A stretch of DNA of 64,000 nt from Pseudomonas sp. CCC3.1 (GCF_034347405.1 NZ_CP133778.1:3100001-3164000); one strand, 5' to 3'. Counted from the stretch's first letter, positions 1 through 9,566 are shown. Notes: a model not told the origin generated them from the sequence alone. Numbers and translations: made by a program.

Positions 1-45
1 GACTGGACCATCGAGCAACTGCTGCCCGGCGCCTTTCGTTTTTAA
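1..45 (+). CDS. cdd: Cytidine deaminase, C-terminal end (partial)
   Basis: Only the last 14 codons and the TAA stop lie in the window. They read DWTIEQLLPGAFRF, which matches the usual end of small cytidine deaminases (a T-x-E-x-LLP-x-AF motif). The position directly before a nucleoside transporter and four nucleoside-degrading genes on the same strand supports this. Cytidine deaminase converts (deoxy)cytidine to (deoxy)uridine in the cytosol. The catalytic zinc motifs would be upstream of the window and cannot be seen, so the call rests on a short tail plus context. Confidence 0.7.
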   Translation, partial: DWTIEQLLPGAFRF

Positions 46-124
46 CGACCCACTGCCCTGCCCGCCACACCGTCCTCAAGAAACGGAAGGCGACTTTGAT
101 GCGTTACACATGGGGATGTAGTCA

Positions 125-1384
125 ATGAGCTTCATGGGTGTAGTGGTATTGATTCTTCTGGCGGTGTTGCTCTCCAGCAACCGGCGGGCGATCAAGTTAC
201 AAACAGTGGGTGGAGCCTTTTTACTGCAAGCAGGCGTTGGCGCTTTCGCGCTGTATGTGCCGTGGGGGCAAGCGACGTTAACCGGGATTTCCGATGCGGT
301 GTCATCGCTGCAAGGCTATGCCAACGAAGGCATCAGTTTTCTGTTCGGCCCACTGGCCAGTGAAAAGATGTTTGAGATCTTCGGCAATCAAGGATTCGTG
401 TTTGCGATCAGGGTGTTGCCGCTGATTGTGTTTTTCAGCAGTTTCATCGCCATCCTGTACTACCTGGGCGTGATGAACGTGATTATTCGGGTCATCGGCG
501 GCGGGTTACAGCGCGTCCTGGGCACCAGCCGCACCGAGTCGATGTCGGCCACCGCCAACATCTTTGTCGGCCAGAGCGAAGCACCCATGGTGGTGCGCCC
601 ATTTCTGGCCAACATGACGCGCTCCGAACTGTTCGCGGTCATGGCCGGCGGGTTGGCCTCGGTCGCAGGCTCGGTGCTAATCGGCTACGCCAGCCTGGGT
701 ATCGAACTCAAGTACCTGATTGCTGCCAGCTTTATGGCCGCCCCCGGCGGGCTGCTGATGGCCAAGTTGATGGAGCCCGAAACCCACGTGCCGCATGACG
801 ACCCCAGCGATGTCGAGGTGTACCCCGACGACAAGCCCGCCAACGTCATTGACGCCGCCGCACTGGGGGTCAGTAACGGTCTGCACCTAGCACTCAACGT
901 GGGCGCCATGCTGTTGGCCTTCATCGCCTTGATCGCCATGCTCAATGGCATTCTTGGCTGGTGCGGCGCATGGTTCGGCTTTCCACACCTGAGCCTGCAA
1001 TTGGTTCTCGGCCACCTGTTTGCACCCTTGGCCTTCTTGCTGGGCGTACCGTGGAGCGAAGCGACCATTGCCGGCGGATTTATCGGCGAGAAACTCGTCC
1101 TCAATGAGTTCGTCGCTTATGTGGACTTCGCCGCTTACCTGGACCCGGTGCAAGCCGCCGCCAAAGGCGTCACGGTGCTGTCGGCGCATACCCAAGTGAT
1201 CGTGACCTTTGCCCTGTGCGGTTTTGCCAACCTGTCATCGATCGGCATCATTCTCGGCGGCCTTGGGGTCATGGCCCCTTCCCGTCGCCAAGACCTGGCT
1301 CGCATGGGGCTTCGCGCAGTCGCCGCCGGCACATTGTCTAACCTTATGAGTGCTGCACTGGCGGGCGTGTTCATCTCCCTTTGA
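125..1384 (+). CDS. nupC: NupC-type concentrative nucleoside transporter
   Basis: A 419-residue, strongly hydrophobic inner-membrane protein of the CNT family, which imports nucleosides with a cation gradient. The family signature SATANIFVGQSEAPMVVRP is present at about residues 139-157, followed by the ERV/NAxG-type helices of the transport core. The length agrees with NupC relatives (about 400 residues). The ATG at 125 follows a GGGGAT-type ribosome site. It sits 79 bases after the cytidine deaminase end and 65 bases before deoC, so it probably belongs to one nucleoside salvage operon. Substrate range (pyrimidine versus purine nucleosides) cannot be read from the sequence. Confidence 0.93.
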   Translation: MSFMGVVVLILLAVLLSSNRRAIKLQTVGGAFLLQAGVGAFALYVPWGQATLTGISDAVSSLQGYANEGISFLFGPLASEKMFEIFGNQGFVFAIRVLPLIVFFSSFIAILYYLGVMNVIIRVIGGGLQRVLGTSRTESMSATANIFVGQSEAPMVVRPFLANMTRSELFAVMAGGLASVAGSVLIGYASLGIELKYLIAASFMAAPGGLLMAKLMEPETHVPHDDPSDVEVYPDDKPANVIDAAALGVSNGLHLALNVGAMLLAFIALIAMLNGILGWCGAWFGFPHLSLQLVLGHLFAPLAFLLGVPWSEATIAGGFIGEKLVLNEFVAYVDFAAYLDPVQAAAKGVTVLSAHTQVIVTFALCGFANLSSIGIILGGLGVMAPSRRQDLARMGLRAVAAGTLSNLMSAALAGVFISL

Positions 1385-1449
1385 CGCGCCCACTACCCCA
1401 ACAGGCGCCAGCCAATGACCTGGCGCCTCTGAAAGATCGAAGACATGAC

Positions 1450-2223
1450 ATGAATGACAACGAACACACCTTGGCACGCCGAGTCATCGCCCTACTGGAC
1501 CTGACTTCACTCAACGCTGACGATACCGACGCCACCATCGAGGCGCTGTGCCGCAAAGCACTGACCCCGGTCGGCCCGGTCACGGCAGTCTGTGTCTACC
1601 CGCAGTTCGTCAGTCTGGCCCGCCACACCCTGAATACCTTGGGTGGCGACGCGGTAAGTGTCGCAACCGTGTGCAACTTCCCAGGCGGTAACTTGCCGCT
1701 GGCCGAGGTACTGGCACACATCCGCGAAGCGCTGGAAAACGGCGCCAACGAGATTGATGTGGTTTACCCCTACCGCGCCCTGATTGCCGGTGACGAACAG
1801 CCCGGACGCGAACTGGTCGCGGCCTGCAAGTCACTGTGCGAGGGCCGTGCGCTGCTCAAGGTGATTCTGGAAACCGGCGAACTCAACGCGCAGCTGATTT
1901 ACCGGGCCAGCATCGACGCTATCAACGCAGGCGCCGACTTCATCAAGACCAGCACCGGCAAGGTAAAGGTCAACGCCACCAAGCAGGCCGCTGAGTTGAT
2001 GCTGCAAGCCATCGCCGACACCAACCCCGAGGTCGGCCTCAAGCCCGCGGGTGGCATGCGCACGCTCAGCGATGCGGCGCAGTATCTGCACCTGGCCAAA
2101 GACATTCTCGGCGAAGAGTGGATCAGCCCGCGCCACCTGCGCTTTGGCGCCTCCAGCCTGCTCGACAACATGCTTCAACACATAGGCCTGAGTGCCGAAA
2201 CACCAGCGCAAGGAGCGTACTGA
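1450..2223 (+). CDS. deoC: Deoxyribose-phosphate aldolase
   Basis: A 257-residue class I aldolase that splits 2-deoxyribose 5-phosphate into acetaldehyde and glyceraldehyde 3-phosphate. It carries the Schiff-base lysine motif ADFIKTSTGK and the second active-site lysine motif GLKPAGG. The reading frame is open from 1381, but the ATG at 1450 gives the length and N-terminus of the E. coli type enzyme. The stop overlaps the start of deoA as ATGA (2223), which suggests translational coupling. Its product step follows from those of deoA, deoB and deoD next door. Confidence 0.96.
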   Translation: MNDNEHTLARRVIALLDLTSLNADDTDATIEALCRKALTPVGPVTAVCVYPQFVSLARHTLNTLGGDAVSVATVCNFPGGNLPLAEVLAHIREALENGANEIDVVYPYRALIAGDEQPGRELVAACKSLCEGRALLKVILETGELNAQLIYRASIDAINAGADFIKTSTGKVKVNATKQAAELMLQAIADTNPEVGLKPAGGMRTLSDAAQYLHLAKDILGEEWISPRHLRFGASSLLDNMLQHIGLSAETPAQGAY

Positions 2224-3545
2224 TGAACTGGTTGCCACAAGAAGTGATTCGCCGCAAAAGCGCAGGCCTGGCGCTGAGTGAAGGCGACATCCAGCGTTTC
2301 GTTTGCGGTATTACCGACAACAGCATCGGCGAAGGCCAGATTGCCGCGCTTGCCATGGCCATCATGCTCAAAGGCATGAATGTCGAGGAGCGCGTCGCCC
2401 TGGCCATGGCCATGCGTGACTCTGGCCAGGTCATGACCTGGAACCTGCCGGGTCCGGTGGTCGACAAGCATTCCACCGGCGGCGTCGGTGACATGGTCAG
2501 CCTGCCGCTGGCGCCGCTGCTGGCGGCCTGCGGCTGCTACGTACCGATGATCTCGGGGCGCGGCCTTGGCCACACCGGCGGCACCCTCGACAAACTCGAC
2601 AGCATCCCCGGTTACGACAGCCTGCCCTCCCCTGAGCGTTTGCAGGCCATCGTCGCTGACGTCGGGTGCGCGATCATTGGTCAGACCGGCGATCTGGCCC
2701 CGGCAGACAAGCGCCTGTATTCGATTCGCGACGTGACCGGGACTGTGGAATCCATTGACCTGATCACCGCCTCGATCCTCAGCAAAAAGCTCGCCGCAGG
2801 TCTTGATGTGCTGCTGATCGACGTCAAGGTGGGCAATGGTGCATTCATGTCCACCGCCGACAATGCCATGGCCCTGGCCGATGCACTGGTGTCTGTGGCC
2901 AACGGTGCCGGAGTGCGAACCCGTGCACTGATCACCGATATGAATCAGCCCCTGGCACGCTCGGCGGGCAATGCGCTGGAAGTCGAGGAAGCCATCGCCC
3001 TGTTGCGCGGCGAAGTGCGCAGTGAACGCCTGTGGGAAGTCACCCTGGCGCTGGCCATCCAGGTGCTGTTGTGTGCGGGTCTGGCGACGACCGCCGAACA
3101 GGCCCGTGAGCAGTTGCTCACGGTCTGGCGCAACGGTGAAGCCCTGCGCCGCTTCTCACGCATGGTCCAAGCCCTCGGCGGCCCGGCTGATCTGGTTGAG
3201 CGACCAGAAGCCTACTTGCCGAGCGCCGAAGTGGTGCTCCCGGTCCTGGCGCCCGTGTCGGGAGTGGTCAGCGCCATTGATACCCGTGCCATTGGCATCA
3301 GCGTGGTCTCGCTGGGCGGCGGTCGTTTGCGCCCGCAAGACGTGATCGACCCAAGCGTCGGCCTCAGCCAGTTAGTCCTGCCGGGCGAGCACGTCGAGGC
3401 AGGGCAACCGCTGGCACGGGTGCACGCCAGCAACCCGTTCAAAGCCGAGCAAGCGGCCAAGGCCGTGCTTGCCGCTTATGAGATCGCCGAACAGGCCGAG
3501 AGCACATCACCGCTGATCGTGCAGCTGTTTCTGGAGGCATCATGA
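2223..3545 (+). CDS. deoA: Thymidine phosphorylase
   Basis: A 440-residue protein, the same length as E. coli DeoA, that converts thymidine and phosphate to thymine and 2-deoxyribose 1-phosphate. It shows the glycosyltransferase family 3 phosphate-binding motif KHSTGGVGD, the family signature SGRGLGHTGGTLDKL and the DVKVGNGAFM stretch, with a C-terminal pyrimidine-nucleoside-phosphorylase domain. The start ATG at 2223 overlaps the deoC stop, and the stop overlaps the deoB start (ATGA at 3542), so the three are read from one transcript. Confidence 0.97.
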   Translation: MNWLPQEVIRRKSAGLALSEGDIQRFVCGITDNSIGEGQIAALAMAIMLKGMNVEERVALAMAMRDSGQVMTWNLPGPVVDKHSTGGVGDMVSLPLAPLLAACGCYVPMISGRGLGHTGGTLDKLDSIPGYDSLPSPERLQAIVADVGCAIIGQTGDLAPADKRLYSIRDVTGTVESIDLITASILSKKLAAGLDVLLIDVKVGNGAFMSTADNAMALADALVSVANGAGVRTRALITDMNQPLARSAGNALEVEEAIALLRGEVRSERLWEVTLALAIQVLLCAGLATTAEQAREQLLTVWRNGEALRRFSRMVQALGGPADLVERPEAYLPSAEVVLPVLAPVSGVVSAIDTRAIGISVVSLGGGRLRPQDVIDPSVGLSQLVLPGEHVEAGQPLARVHASNPFKAEQAAKAVLAAYEIAEQAESTSPLIVQLFLEAS

Positions 3546-4783
3546 GCCGGGCACTGCTCCTTGTACTCGACTCGTTCGGTATTGGCGCCAGCGCCGATGC
3601 CGCAGCGTTCGGCGACAGCGGCGCCAATACCCTGCTGCACATCGCCCAAGCCTGTGCCCGTGGTGAAGCCGACAACGTCCAGCGTCAGGGACTGCTGCAC
3701 GTGCCCAACCTGGCTCGCCTGGGGCTAGGCCATGCGGCGGCATTAAGTGCCGGTGAGTTCCCGCCCGGCCTGCCCGCCGACATTCAGGTACTCGGTGCCT
3801 ACGGTTACGCCCGTGAGGTGTCGAGCGGCAAAGACACGCCGTCCGGGCACTGGGAAATGGCCGGGGTGCCGGTGCTGAGCGAATGGGGTTACTTCAGCGA
3901 ACGCAGCAACAGTTTTCCGCCAACGCTGCTTGAAGCGTTGATTTCGCATGGCGACCTGCCGGGCATTCTCGGCAACTGCCACGCATCCGGCACCACCATT
4001 CTTGAACAATTGGGCGACGAACATCGTCGCACCGGCAAGCCGATTCTCTACACCTCAGCCGACAGCGTGTTGCAAATCGCGGCCCATGAAGATGACTTTG
4101 GCCTGCCGCGGTTGCTGGCGCTGTGCGAGATCGCCCGCAAACTGTGCGACCGGTACAACATTGGTCGGGTCATCGCCCGCCCCTTTAAAGGCGACAGCCC
4201 GAGCACCTATGTGCGCACCGGCAATCGCCGTGATTACGCCGTCCCGCCACCGGCACCGACCTTGCTCGATCGCCTGTGCGAGGCCGGTGGCCAGGTGTTC
4301 GCCGTGGGCAAGATCGGCGATATTTTTGCCCATCGCGGCATCAGTAAACTGTACAAGGCCGACGGCAACGAAGCGCTGTTCGACGCTACGCTCACCGCCT
4401 TGGCCGATGCCCCTGAGAACACACTGATATTCAGCAACTTTGTCGATTTCGACATGCTCTACGGCCACCGCCGTGACATTCCTGGCTATGCCGCCGCACT
4501 GGAAGCCTTCGACCGCCGCCTGCCCGAGTTGCTCGCGCAGATGCAAGCCGACGATTTACTGCTGATCGGCGCCGACCATGGCTGCGACCCGAGCTTTGCG
4601 GGCAGCGATCACACCCGCGAACACATCCCTGTGTTGGCCCTAGGCGCGGGCATCACGCCCGGCAGCCTCGGCCAACGCGAAAGTTTTGCCGATTTTGGTC
4701 AGACCCTGGCCGAATTCTTTAGGCTACCGTCGTGCTCCCATGGGCGGTCTTTTCTTCACTGTGCACCTTCACGAGACACTTGA
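3542..4783 (+). CDS. deoB: Phosphopentomutase
   Basis: A 413-residue alkaline-phosphatase-superfamily enzyme that moves phosphate between C1 and C5 of ribose and deoxyribose. It links the phosphorylases to DeoC. Metal-binding motifs are visible: LVLDSFGIGA at the N-terminus, the phospho-acceptor region GKDTPSGHWE and the C-terminal GADHGCDPSF...SDHTRE. It overlaps deoA by four bases and ends two bases before the deoD ATG. Length and motifs agree with the bacterial DeoB family (about 400 residues). Confidence 0.97.
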   Translation: MSRALLLVLDSFGIGASADAAAFGDSGANTLLHIAQACARGEADNVQRQGLLHVPNLARLGLGHAAALSAGEFPPGLPADIQVLGAYGYAREVSSGKDTPSGHWEMAGVPVLSEWGYFSERSNSFPPTLLEALISHGDLPGILGNCHASGTTILEQLGDEHRRTGKPILYTSADSVLQIAAHEDDFGLPRLLALCEIARKLCDRYNIGRVIARPFKGDSPSTYVRTGNRRDYAVPPPAPTLLDRLCEAGGQVFAVGKIGDIFAHRGISKLYKADGNEALFDATLTALADAPENTLIFSNFVDFDMLYGHRRDIPGYAAALEAFDRRLPELLAQMQADDLLLIGADHGCDPSFAGSDHTREHIPVLALGAGITPGSLGQRESFADFGQTLAEFFRLPSCSHGRSFLHCAPSRDT

Positions 4784-4785
4784 TC

Positions 4786-5505
4786 ATGGCCACTCCACAC
4801 ATCAACGCCGAACTCGGCGCTTTCGCTGAAACCGTGCTGATGCCCGGCGACCCTTTGCGCGCGAAGATGCTGGCCGACACCTATTTAAGCGACGTGGTTC
4901 AGGTAAACGGTGTGCGCAACATGCTCGGTTTTACCGGCCTCTACGCGGGCCAGCGGATCTCGGTCATGGGCTCTGGCATGGGCATCCCGTCGGTGTCCAT
5001 CTATGCCCACGAGCTGTTCAGTCAATTTGGCGTGGAACGCATTATCCGCGTCGGCAGCTGCGGCGCAGTACAACCCCATGTCCAGCTCGGCGATCTGGTG
5101 ATCGCCATGGGCGCCTGCACCGACTCAAACGTCAATCGCAAGCGCCTGGACGGGCATGACTTTGCCGCCATCAGTGATTACCGCCTGCTTGAACGTGTGG
5201 TTCGCCACGCCGATGCGCAAAACCTGCCGGTGCATGTGGGCAATATCTTTTCTGCCGACCTGTTCTACGAGCCGCAAGACGGCCTGTTCGAGCGCATGCA
5301 GAAAATGGGGGTGCTGGCGGTAGAAATGGAAGCGGCCGGGCTGTACGGCGTCGCCGCTGAACGGGGCAAAAAAGCGCTGACGGTGCTGACCGTGAGCGAT
5401 CACATCCTCACGGGCGAACGCCTCACCGCCCAGCAACGCCAGGATGACTTCCACAGCATGATGCGCTTAAGCCTGGAGGCGCTTGCCGGACCTCAACCCA
5501 AATAG
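4786..5505 (+). CDS. deoD: Purine-nucleoside phosphorylase, DeoD type
   Basis: A 239-residue hexameric-type phosphorylase, identical in length to E. coli DeoD, that splits purine (deoxy)nucleosides into base and pentose 1-phosphate. Motifs seen are MGSGMGIPSVSIYAHEL, the EMEAAGLYG substrate loop and the VSDH catalytic aspartate. The frame is open from 4732, but the ATG at 4786 gives the family N-terminus MATPHINAE. It is the last gene of the deo operon. A long perfect palindrome begins one base after its stop codon. Confidence 0.97.
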   Translation: MATPHINAELGAFAETVLMPGDPLRAKMLADTYLSDVVQVNGVRNMLGFTGLYAGQRISVMGSGMGIPSVSIYAHELFSQFGVERIIRVGSCGAVQPHVQLGDLVIAMGACTDSNVNRKRLDGHDFAAISDYRLLERVVRHADAQNLPVHVGNIFSADLFYEPQDGLFERMQKMGVLAVEMEAAGLYGVAAERGKKALTVLTVSDHILTGERLTAQQRQDDFHSMMRLSLEALAGPQPK

Positions 5506-5506
5506 C

Positions 5507-5576
5507 CTGTAGGAGCGAGCTTGCCTCGCGATCTTTTAGAAGATCAAAAGATCGCGAGGCAAGCTCGCTCCTACAG
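5507..5576. repeat. REPIN-like palindrome (REP pair), family A
   Basis: A 70-bp element made of two perfect 31-bp inverted arms (5507-5537 and 5546-5576) around an 8-bp loop. The arms begin CTGTAGGAGCGAGCTTGCC. It is followed by a T-rich run at 5580-5585. A near copy lies at 49452-49517. The form is that of Pseudomonas REP doublets. Directly after deoD it may also act as a transcript terminator or stabiliser. Confidence 0.9.
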
Positions 5577-5612
5577 GGATTTTTTCCCCCTACTTGTCTG
5601 GATAGATCCACG

Positions 5613-6701
5613 ATGAAATCCCTGCGTGCTCATTTAGCCATTGCTCTTGGTGTTCTGTGCCTTAGCGCCTGCACCACGCACCACGCGCCAGAAACGGCAC
5701 GGGTGTCTTTGATGACCTACAACGTCGAGAACCTGTTCGACACCGTGCACGACGAGGGCAAGGAAGACTATGCCTACCTGCCCCTGAGCGTGAAAAAGGC
5801 CCACCCGGAATACCTCGCCACGTGCGCCAAAATTGACGTCGCGGCGTGGCGCAAGGAATGCGAAGAAAACGACTGGACCGATGCCCTGCTCAGCGAAAAA
5901 CTCAAGCGCTTGAGCGCAGTGATCAAGCAGATCAATCAAGGCCGTGGCCCTGACATTCTGATGCTCGACGAAGTTGAAAATATCAACGTCATCGAGCAGC
6001 TCAATAGCCATCTCGACACGTCTGATTACCAGACCCGCGTCTTGATCGAAGGCTGGGATTCGCGCGGCATCGACACCGCCGTGCTCAGCCGCTTGCCGCA
6101 ATGGGACAAGGCCCGCCTGCACCGCGTGCCCTACAAGGCCCTTGGCAATGAAGATCAAGAGCGCGTCAGTAAAACCCGGGGCATTCTCGAAGTCCGCCTG
6201 CTGCTGCCCGATGGCCAGAAAGCCGCCGTCTTTGCCGTGCACTTGCCGTCCGGCGGAGCTCCGGGCTACCTGCGTCAACAAGCCGTTGCGTATCTGGCGC
6301 AACTCAAACGTGAATTGCCAAGCGATGTACTGCCGATTGTCGGCGGTGACTTCAACATCAATGCCGGCGAAGAAAAACAGCATGGCTATATCGCCAAAGA
6401 CCTGGCCAGCACCTGGGCCGTGTCACAGTTCATTGGCTGCAACGACTGCAAAGGCAGCTACTACTACCACACCAAACGCGAGTGGTCGTTCTTCGACATG
6501 CTGCTGTTTCCCAAGCAAATGACCACAGCGAGCGGCTTCAATGGCTGGCAGGTTGATCCAGCGAGCATTCGCCTGCCCAACCGGAGCCCGTATCAAGTCA
6601 ACCGCTGGGGCAGCCCGGCCCGTTTTGACAGCGCACGCCATGCCGAAGGTGTGTCTGATCACTGGCCGTTGTACGCCGAAATTTTCCGCCCGGCGCATTA
6701 A
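5613..6701 (+). CDS. Endonuclease/exonuclease/phosphatase-family lipoprotein
   Basis: A 362-residue protein with a lipoprotein signal peptide: basic start, hydrophobic stretch and lipobox LSAC with the modified cysteine at residue 20. The following Thr predicts outer-membrane sorting. The mature part is an EEP-fold (DNase I-like) domain: YNVENLFDT near residue 37, DEVEN, GGDFNIN and the final SDHWPL motif hold the usual metal and catalytic residues. Such proteins hydrolyse phosphodiesters, so a role in extracellular nucleic acid or phospholipid breakdown is possible. The substrate is not shown by the sequence. It stands alone between a REPIN and a terminator. Confidence 0.85.
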   Translation: MKSLRAHLAIALGVLCLSACTTHHAPETARVSLMTYNVENLFDTVHDEGKEDYAYLPLSVKKAHPEYLATCAKIDVAAWRKECEENDWTDALLSEKLKRLSAVIKQINQGRGPDILMLDEVENINVIEQLNSHLDTSDYQTRVLIEGWDSRGIDTAVLSRLPQWDKARLHRVPYKALGNEDQERVSKTRGILEVRLLLPDGQKAAVFAVHLPSGGAPGYLRQQAVAYLAQLKRELPSDVLPIVGGDFNINAGEEKQHGYIAKDLASTWAVSQFIGCNDCKGSYYYHTKREWSFFDMLLFPKQMTTASGFNGWQVDPASIRLPNRSPYQVNRWGSPARFDSARHAEGVSDHWPLYAEIFRPAH

Positions 6702-6714
6702 CCAAAGGCGTATG

Positions 6715-6749
6715 GGTCAGCCGTCTGTTCAGGCGGCTGACCTGATTTT
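6715..6749 (+). terminator. Rho-independent terminator after the EEP lipoprotein
   Basis: A perfect 9-bp stem, GGTCAGCCG (6715-6723) with CGGCTGACC (6734-6742), is followed by TGATTTTCC. It lies 14 bases after the lipoprotein stop and before the tetR gene. Confidence 0.75.
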
Positions 6750-6819
6750 CCTGAAAGATTTGATCTATGCTACCCACGCCTGTTCTCAGGCTACTCCATC
6801 GTCCTGAATCTGGAATTCG

Positions 6820-7440
6820 ATGACCAACCCCAAAGTTAAAATCCGCCGAAAGAACGTTGAGAAAATCCTTCTGGCTGCGGAGAAAATTTTTGCCGAACAG
6901 GGCTATGCCGGGACCAAAATGGCTGACATCGCCCTGCATGCCGAACTGCCACGCTCCAACCTGCATTACTACTTCACCACCAAAGAGGAGCTGTACCGCG
7001 AAGTACTGGTCAACCTGCTGGACACCTGGGACCTGGAGGGCGACTGCTTTGTGCGTTTCGACGACCCGCGCGTGGTGCTCACCAGCTACGTGATGAAAAA
7101 AATGACCCACTCGCGCTTGCGCCCCCACGGCTCAAAACTCTGGGCCAACGAGATCATGCGCGGAGCGCCACTGTTTCAGGACATGCTCGAAGAACACATG
7201 TCCAAGGGCGCCAAGTTCATGGAAGCGAAGATTAGCCAGTGGGTCGACGAAAAACGCATCAACCCCGTCGAGCCTTCTGCGTTGCTGTACATGATCTGGG
7301 CCTCGACCCAGCACTACGCCGACTTCGACTACCAGGTCAACGTGCTCAACGGTCATCAACCCTTGTCTGATCATCAATTCGACCAGGCAGTGCAGACCAT
7401 TACCGCGGTTATATTGCGCGGGATCGGGCTGGAGCCTTAA
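6820..7440 (+). CDS. TetR-family regulator, RutR-like
   Basis: A 206-residue TetR-type DNA-binding protein. The helix-turn-helix lies at about residues 27-50 (KMADIALHAELPRSNLHYYF). The C-terminal stretch LLYMIWASTQHYADF closely resembles the ligand-binding domain of RutR/YcdC-type regulators, which sense pyrimidines or related metabolites. The LysR gene begins 11 bases after its stop, so the two regulators are probably co-transcribed. The target is unknown. The nearby nucleoside operon is a possible but unproven target. Confidence 0.85.
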   Translation: MTNPKVKIRRKNVEKILLAAEKIFAEQGYAGTKMADIALHAELPRSNLHYYFTTKEELYREVLVNLLDTWDLEGDCFVRFDDPRVVLTSYVMKKMTHSRLRPHGSKLWANEIMRGAPLFQDMLEEHMSKGAKFMEAKISQWVDEKRINPVEPSALLYMIWASTQHYADFDYQVNVLNGHQPLSDHQFDQAVQTITAVILRGIGLEP

Positions 7441-7451
7441 GGACCCCCTCA

Positions 7452-8363
7452 ATGGGCACAGAAGTTTACGATCAACTGGCGATTTTCTCGGCCGTGGCGC
7501 AGGAGTGCAGTTTCACCCGCGCCGCCGCCCGCCTCAATATGTCGCAACCGGCGATCAGCCGAGCGATGCGTCAACTCGAAGAGCGCCTGGGAGTCAGGTT
7601 GCTGGCACGCTCCACGCGCAGCGTAGCCCCCACAGAAGCCGGTAAACAGCTGCTCAAGGTGATCGCGCCCAGGTTTCAGGAAATCGACAGCGAACTGCAA
7701 GCGCTGAGCCGGTACCGCGACAAACCTGCGGGCAAACTGCGGATTACCGCAGGCGAACATTGTGCAATCACCGTCCTGCACCCGGTGCTTGCCACGTTGC
7801 TGCCAGACAACCCGGAGCTGGAAATCGAGATCATTGTCGAGTACGGCTTTACCGACATCGTCGCCGATGGCTTCGATGCGGGCGTTCGGTTGGGTGACAA
7901 AGTGGCAATGGACATGATCGCCATGCCGATTGGCCCCGACATGCGCATGGCGGTGGTTGGATCTCCGGCTTATTTCGCCCATCACCCCAAGCCGCTGGCC
8001 CCAAACGACCTGGCCGAACACAATTGCATCACCCTGCGCATGCCCACTTACGGCGGCTTGCTGTCCTGGGAGTTTGAGAAAAACGGTCGCGAGGTCAACG
8101 TGCGCGTATCTGGCCAACTGGTGTTCAACACCATCGCCATGCGCCTGGAAAGCGCCCTTCAAGGGCTGGGCCTTGCCTACATTCCCGAAGACCTGGTCAT
8201 GACACACATTGCCGAAGGGCGACTGGTTCGCGTGCTGGACGACTGGTGCGAACCGTTCACCGGCTACCACCTCTATTACCCCAGCAGGAACCAATCCTCC
8301 CCGGCCTTCAAATTATTGCGCGATGCCCTGTGCCAGCAGCTTGCCAAACCCGGTCAGGGATGA
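7452..8363 (+). CDS. LysR-family transcriptional regulator
   Basis: A 303-residue LysR-type regulator. The N-terminal winged helix-turn-helix (AVAQECSFTRAAARLNMSQP and the following helix) occupies residues about 9-65, and the LysR substrate-binding domain follows from about residue 90. It belongs to the large CrgA/DsdC-like group that often controls an adjacent dehydrogenase or hydrolase. Here it converges with the alpha/beta hydrolase gene (8414-9469), which is a plausible but untested target. Confidence 0.88.
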   Translation: MGTEVYDQLAIFSAVAQECSFTRAAARLNMSQPAISRAMRQLEERLGVRLLARSTRSVAPTEAGKQLLKVIAPRFQEIDSELQALSRYRDKPAGKLRITAGEHCAITVLHPVLATLLPDNPELEIEIIVEYGFTDIVADGFDAGVRLGDKVAMDMIAMPIGPDMRMAVVGSPAYFAHHPKPLAPNDLAEHNCITLRMPTYGGLLSWEFEKNGREVNVRVSGQLVFNTIAMRLESALQGLGLAYIPEDLVMTHIAEGRLVRVLDDWCEPFTGYHLYYPSRNQSSPAFKLLRDALCQQLAKPGQG

Positions 8364-8413
8364 CCGATCGCAGCCTTCGTACCTCGCCAGCGACTACAAC
8401 GATACCGAGGCCG

Positions 8414-9469
8414 TCAAAGCGTTCGACCGTAAAATTCGCTCAGCTTCTGTAGGGCGACATCGACATACTCGGGTACCCAATACGTTTCGATATGGGTCGC
8501 ACCGTCGATCAGGAACAATTCTTTGTCCTGAGTACCCGTAGCCTTGGCAAACGCCTGATTCGTCATGTAAAGGCTGTCTGCCTTGCTGCCCGCCAACATC
8601 AGCAACGGCTGATTCAGCAACTCCAGCTGATCCCTGGCATCGAAGCTCATCAGGTCAAGCAAACTGCTCAAAGTGAACTTGCTGCTTGAGTTCGGATGGG
8701 CGTGGGTTTTTCCGTAATATTCGAAACCCTGTCGATACAGTTCAAACGGAAGCTTGGCGATCTGCTCATCGGTCAGCTTCACATCATTGGCGTATAGCAC
8801 CTCACCGCCTGCCGCCTCTTGGGCACGGGCCTCAGAAGCCTGTTTCAGCCGTTGTTGAATGCTGTCGAGTTGCGAGTCCATGTAACCATTACGCCGCACC
8901 TCGCCGGAGTTGAACATGCTCAACGTAGCCACTGCCTTGAAGCGCTTGTCGGTTTGCGCGGCCTTCAGTGAGTAACCGCCACCGCCGCAAATGCCCAGCA
9001 GCCCCAGACGTTGCGGGTCAACACCCGGATAGCTGGCGATAAAATCTGCCATGCCGTGGATGTCTTCAACTCGGTTGGCGGGTTTGTCGACATTGCGTGG
9101 CGTGCCGCCGCTAGCGCCCTGGTAGGCTGCATCCGCCGTTATCGCGATGTAACCCTGCTCGGCCAGACGCTGAGAATACAAGCCCGCGACCTGTTCCTTG
9201 ACGCCCCCGTTGGGGTGGGCCACCACCACGGCCGGGTACTTTTTGGTTGGATCATAATGGGCAGGCGTGTAGACATTGGCGGCGATGTTTAGCCCATTTA
9301 GCGTGTATGTCACAGGGTGAATATTGACCTTGCCGACTTCGTTCCGGGTGATCGCGCCACCGTAGACCAGCGTGAAGGGGTTCTCGCGCGAATCTGCGGC
9401 GCCGGCATCGGCTCCAGCCAGACTGATCATGGCCGCCAGAAAACTGGCTTTGAGGGCTTTGTCCTTCAT
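8414..9469 (-). CDS. Exported alpha/beta hydrolase, dienelactone-hydrolase-like
   Basis: A 351-residue protein with a cleavable signal peptide (about residues 1-24, ending AGA-A). The fold is alpha/beta hydrolase. The nucleophile elbow reads GICGGGGY, so the nucleophile appears to be cysteine as in dienelactone hydrolases. A candidate acid follows in AGSKADSLYM and the histidine in DGATHIETY. It resembles YcjY-type hydrolases of unknown substrate. The ATG at 9469 is preceded by CAGGAG; longer upstream frames lack a ribosome site. It lies 150 bases downstream of the ABC permease gene, and a 14-bp palindrome sits in that gap. Confidence 0.8.
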   Translation of the reverse strand: MKDKALKASFLAAMISLAGADAGAADSRENPFTLVYGGAITRNEVGKVNIHPVTYTLNGLNIAANVYTPAHYDPTKKYPAVVVAHPNGGVKEQVAGLYSQRLAEQGYIAITADAAYQGASGGTPRNVDKPANRVEDIHGMADFIASYPGVDPQRLGLLGICGGGGYSLKAAQTDKRFKAVATLSMFNSGEVRRNGYMDSQLDSIQQRLKQASEARAQEAAGGEVLYANDVKLTDEQIAKLPFELYRQGFEYYGKTHAHPNSSSKFTLSSLLDLMSFDARDQLELLNQPLLMLAGSKADSLYMTNQAFAKATGTQDKELFLIDGATHIETYWVPEYVDVALQKLSEFYGRTL

Positions 9470-9566
9470 TTGACTGCTCCTGTAAGAGGTTGCTTGTGGG
9501 GCGCACGCCCGGCAAAAGCGTGCGCGTCGCCAATCCACAAACAAACTAGTCCCCAAGTAGCTCTTT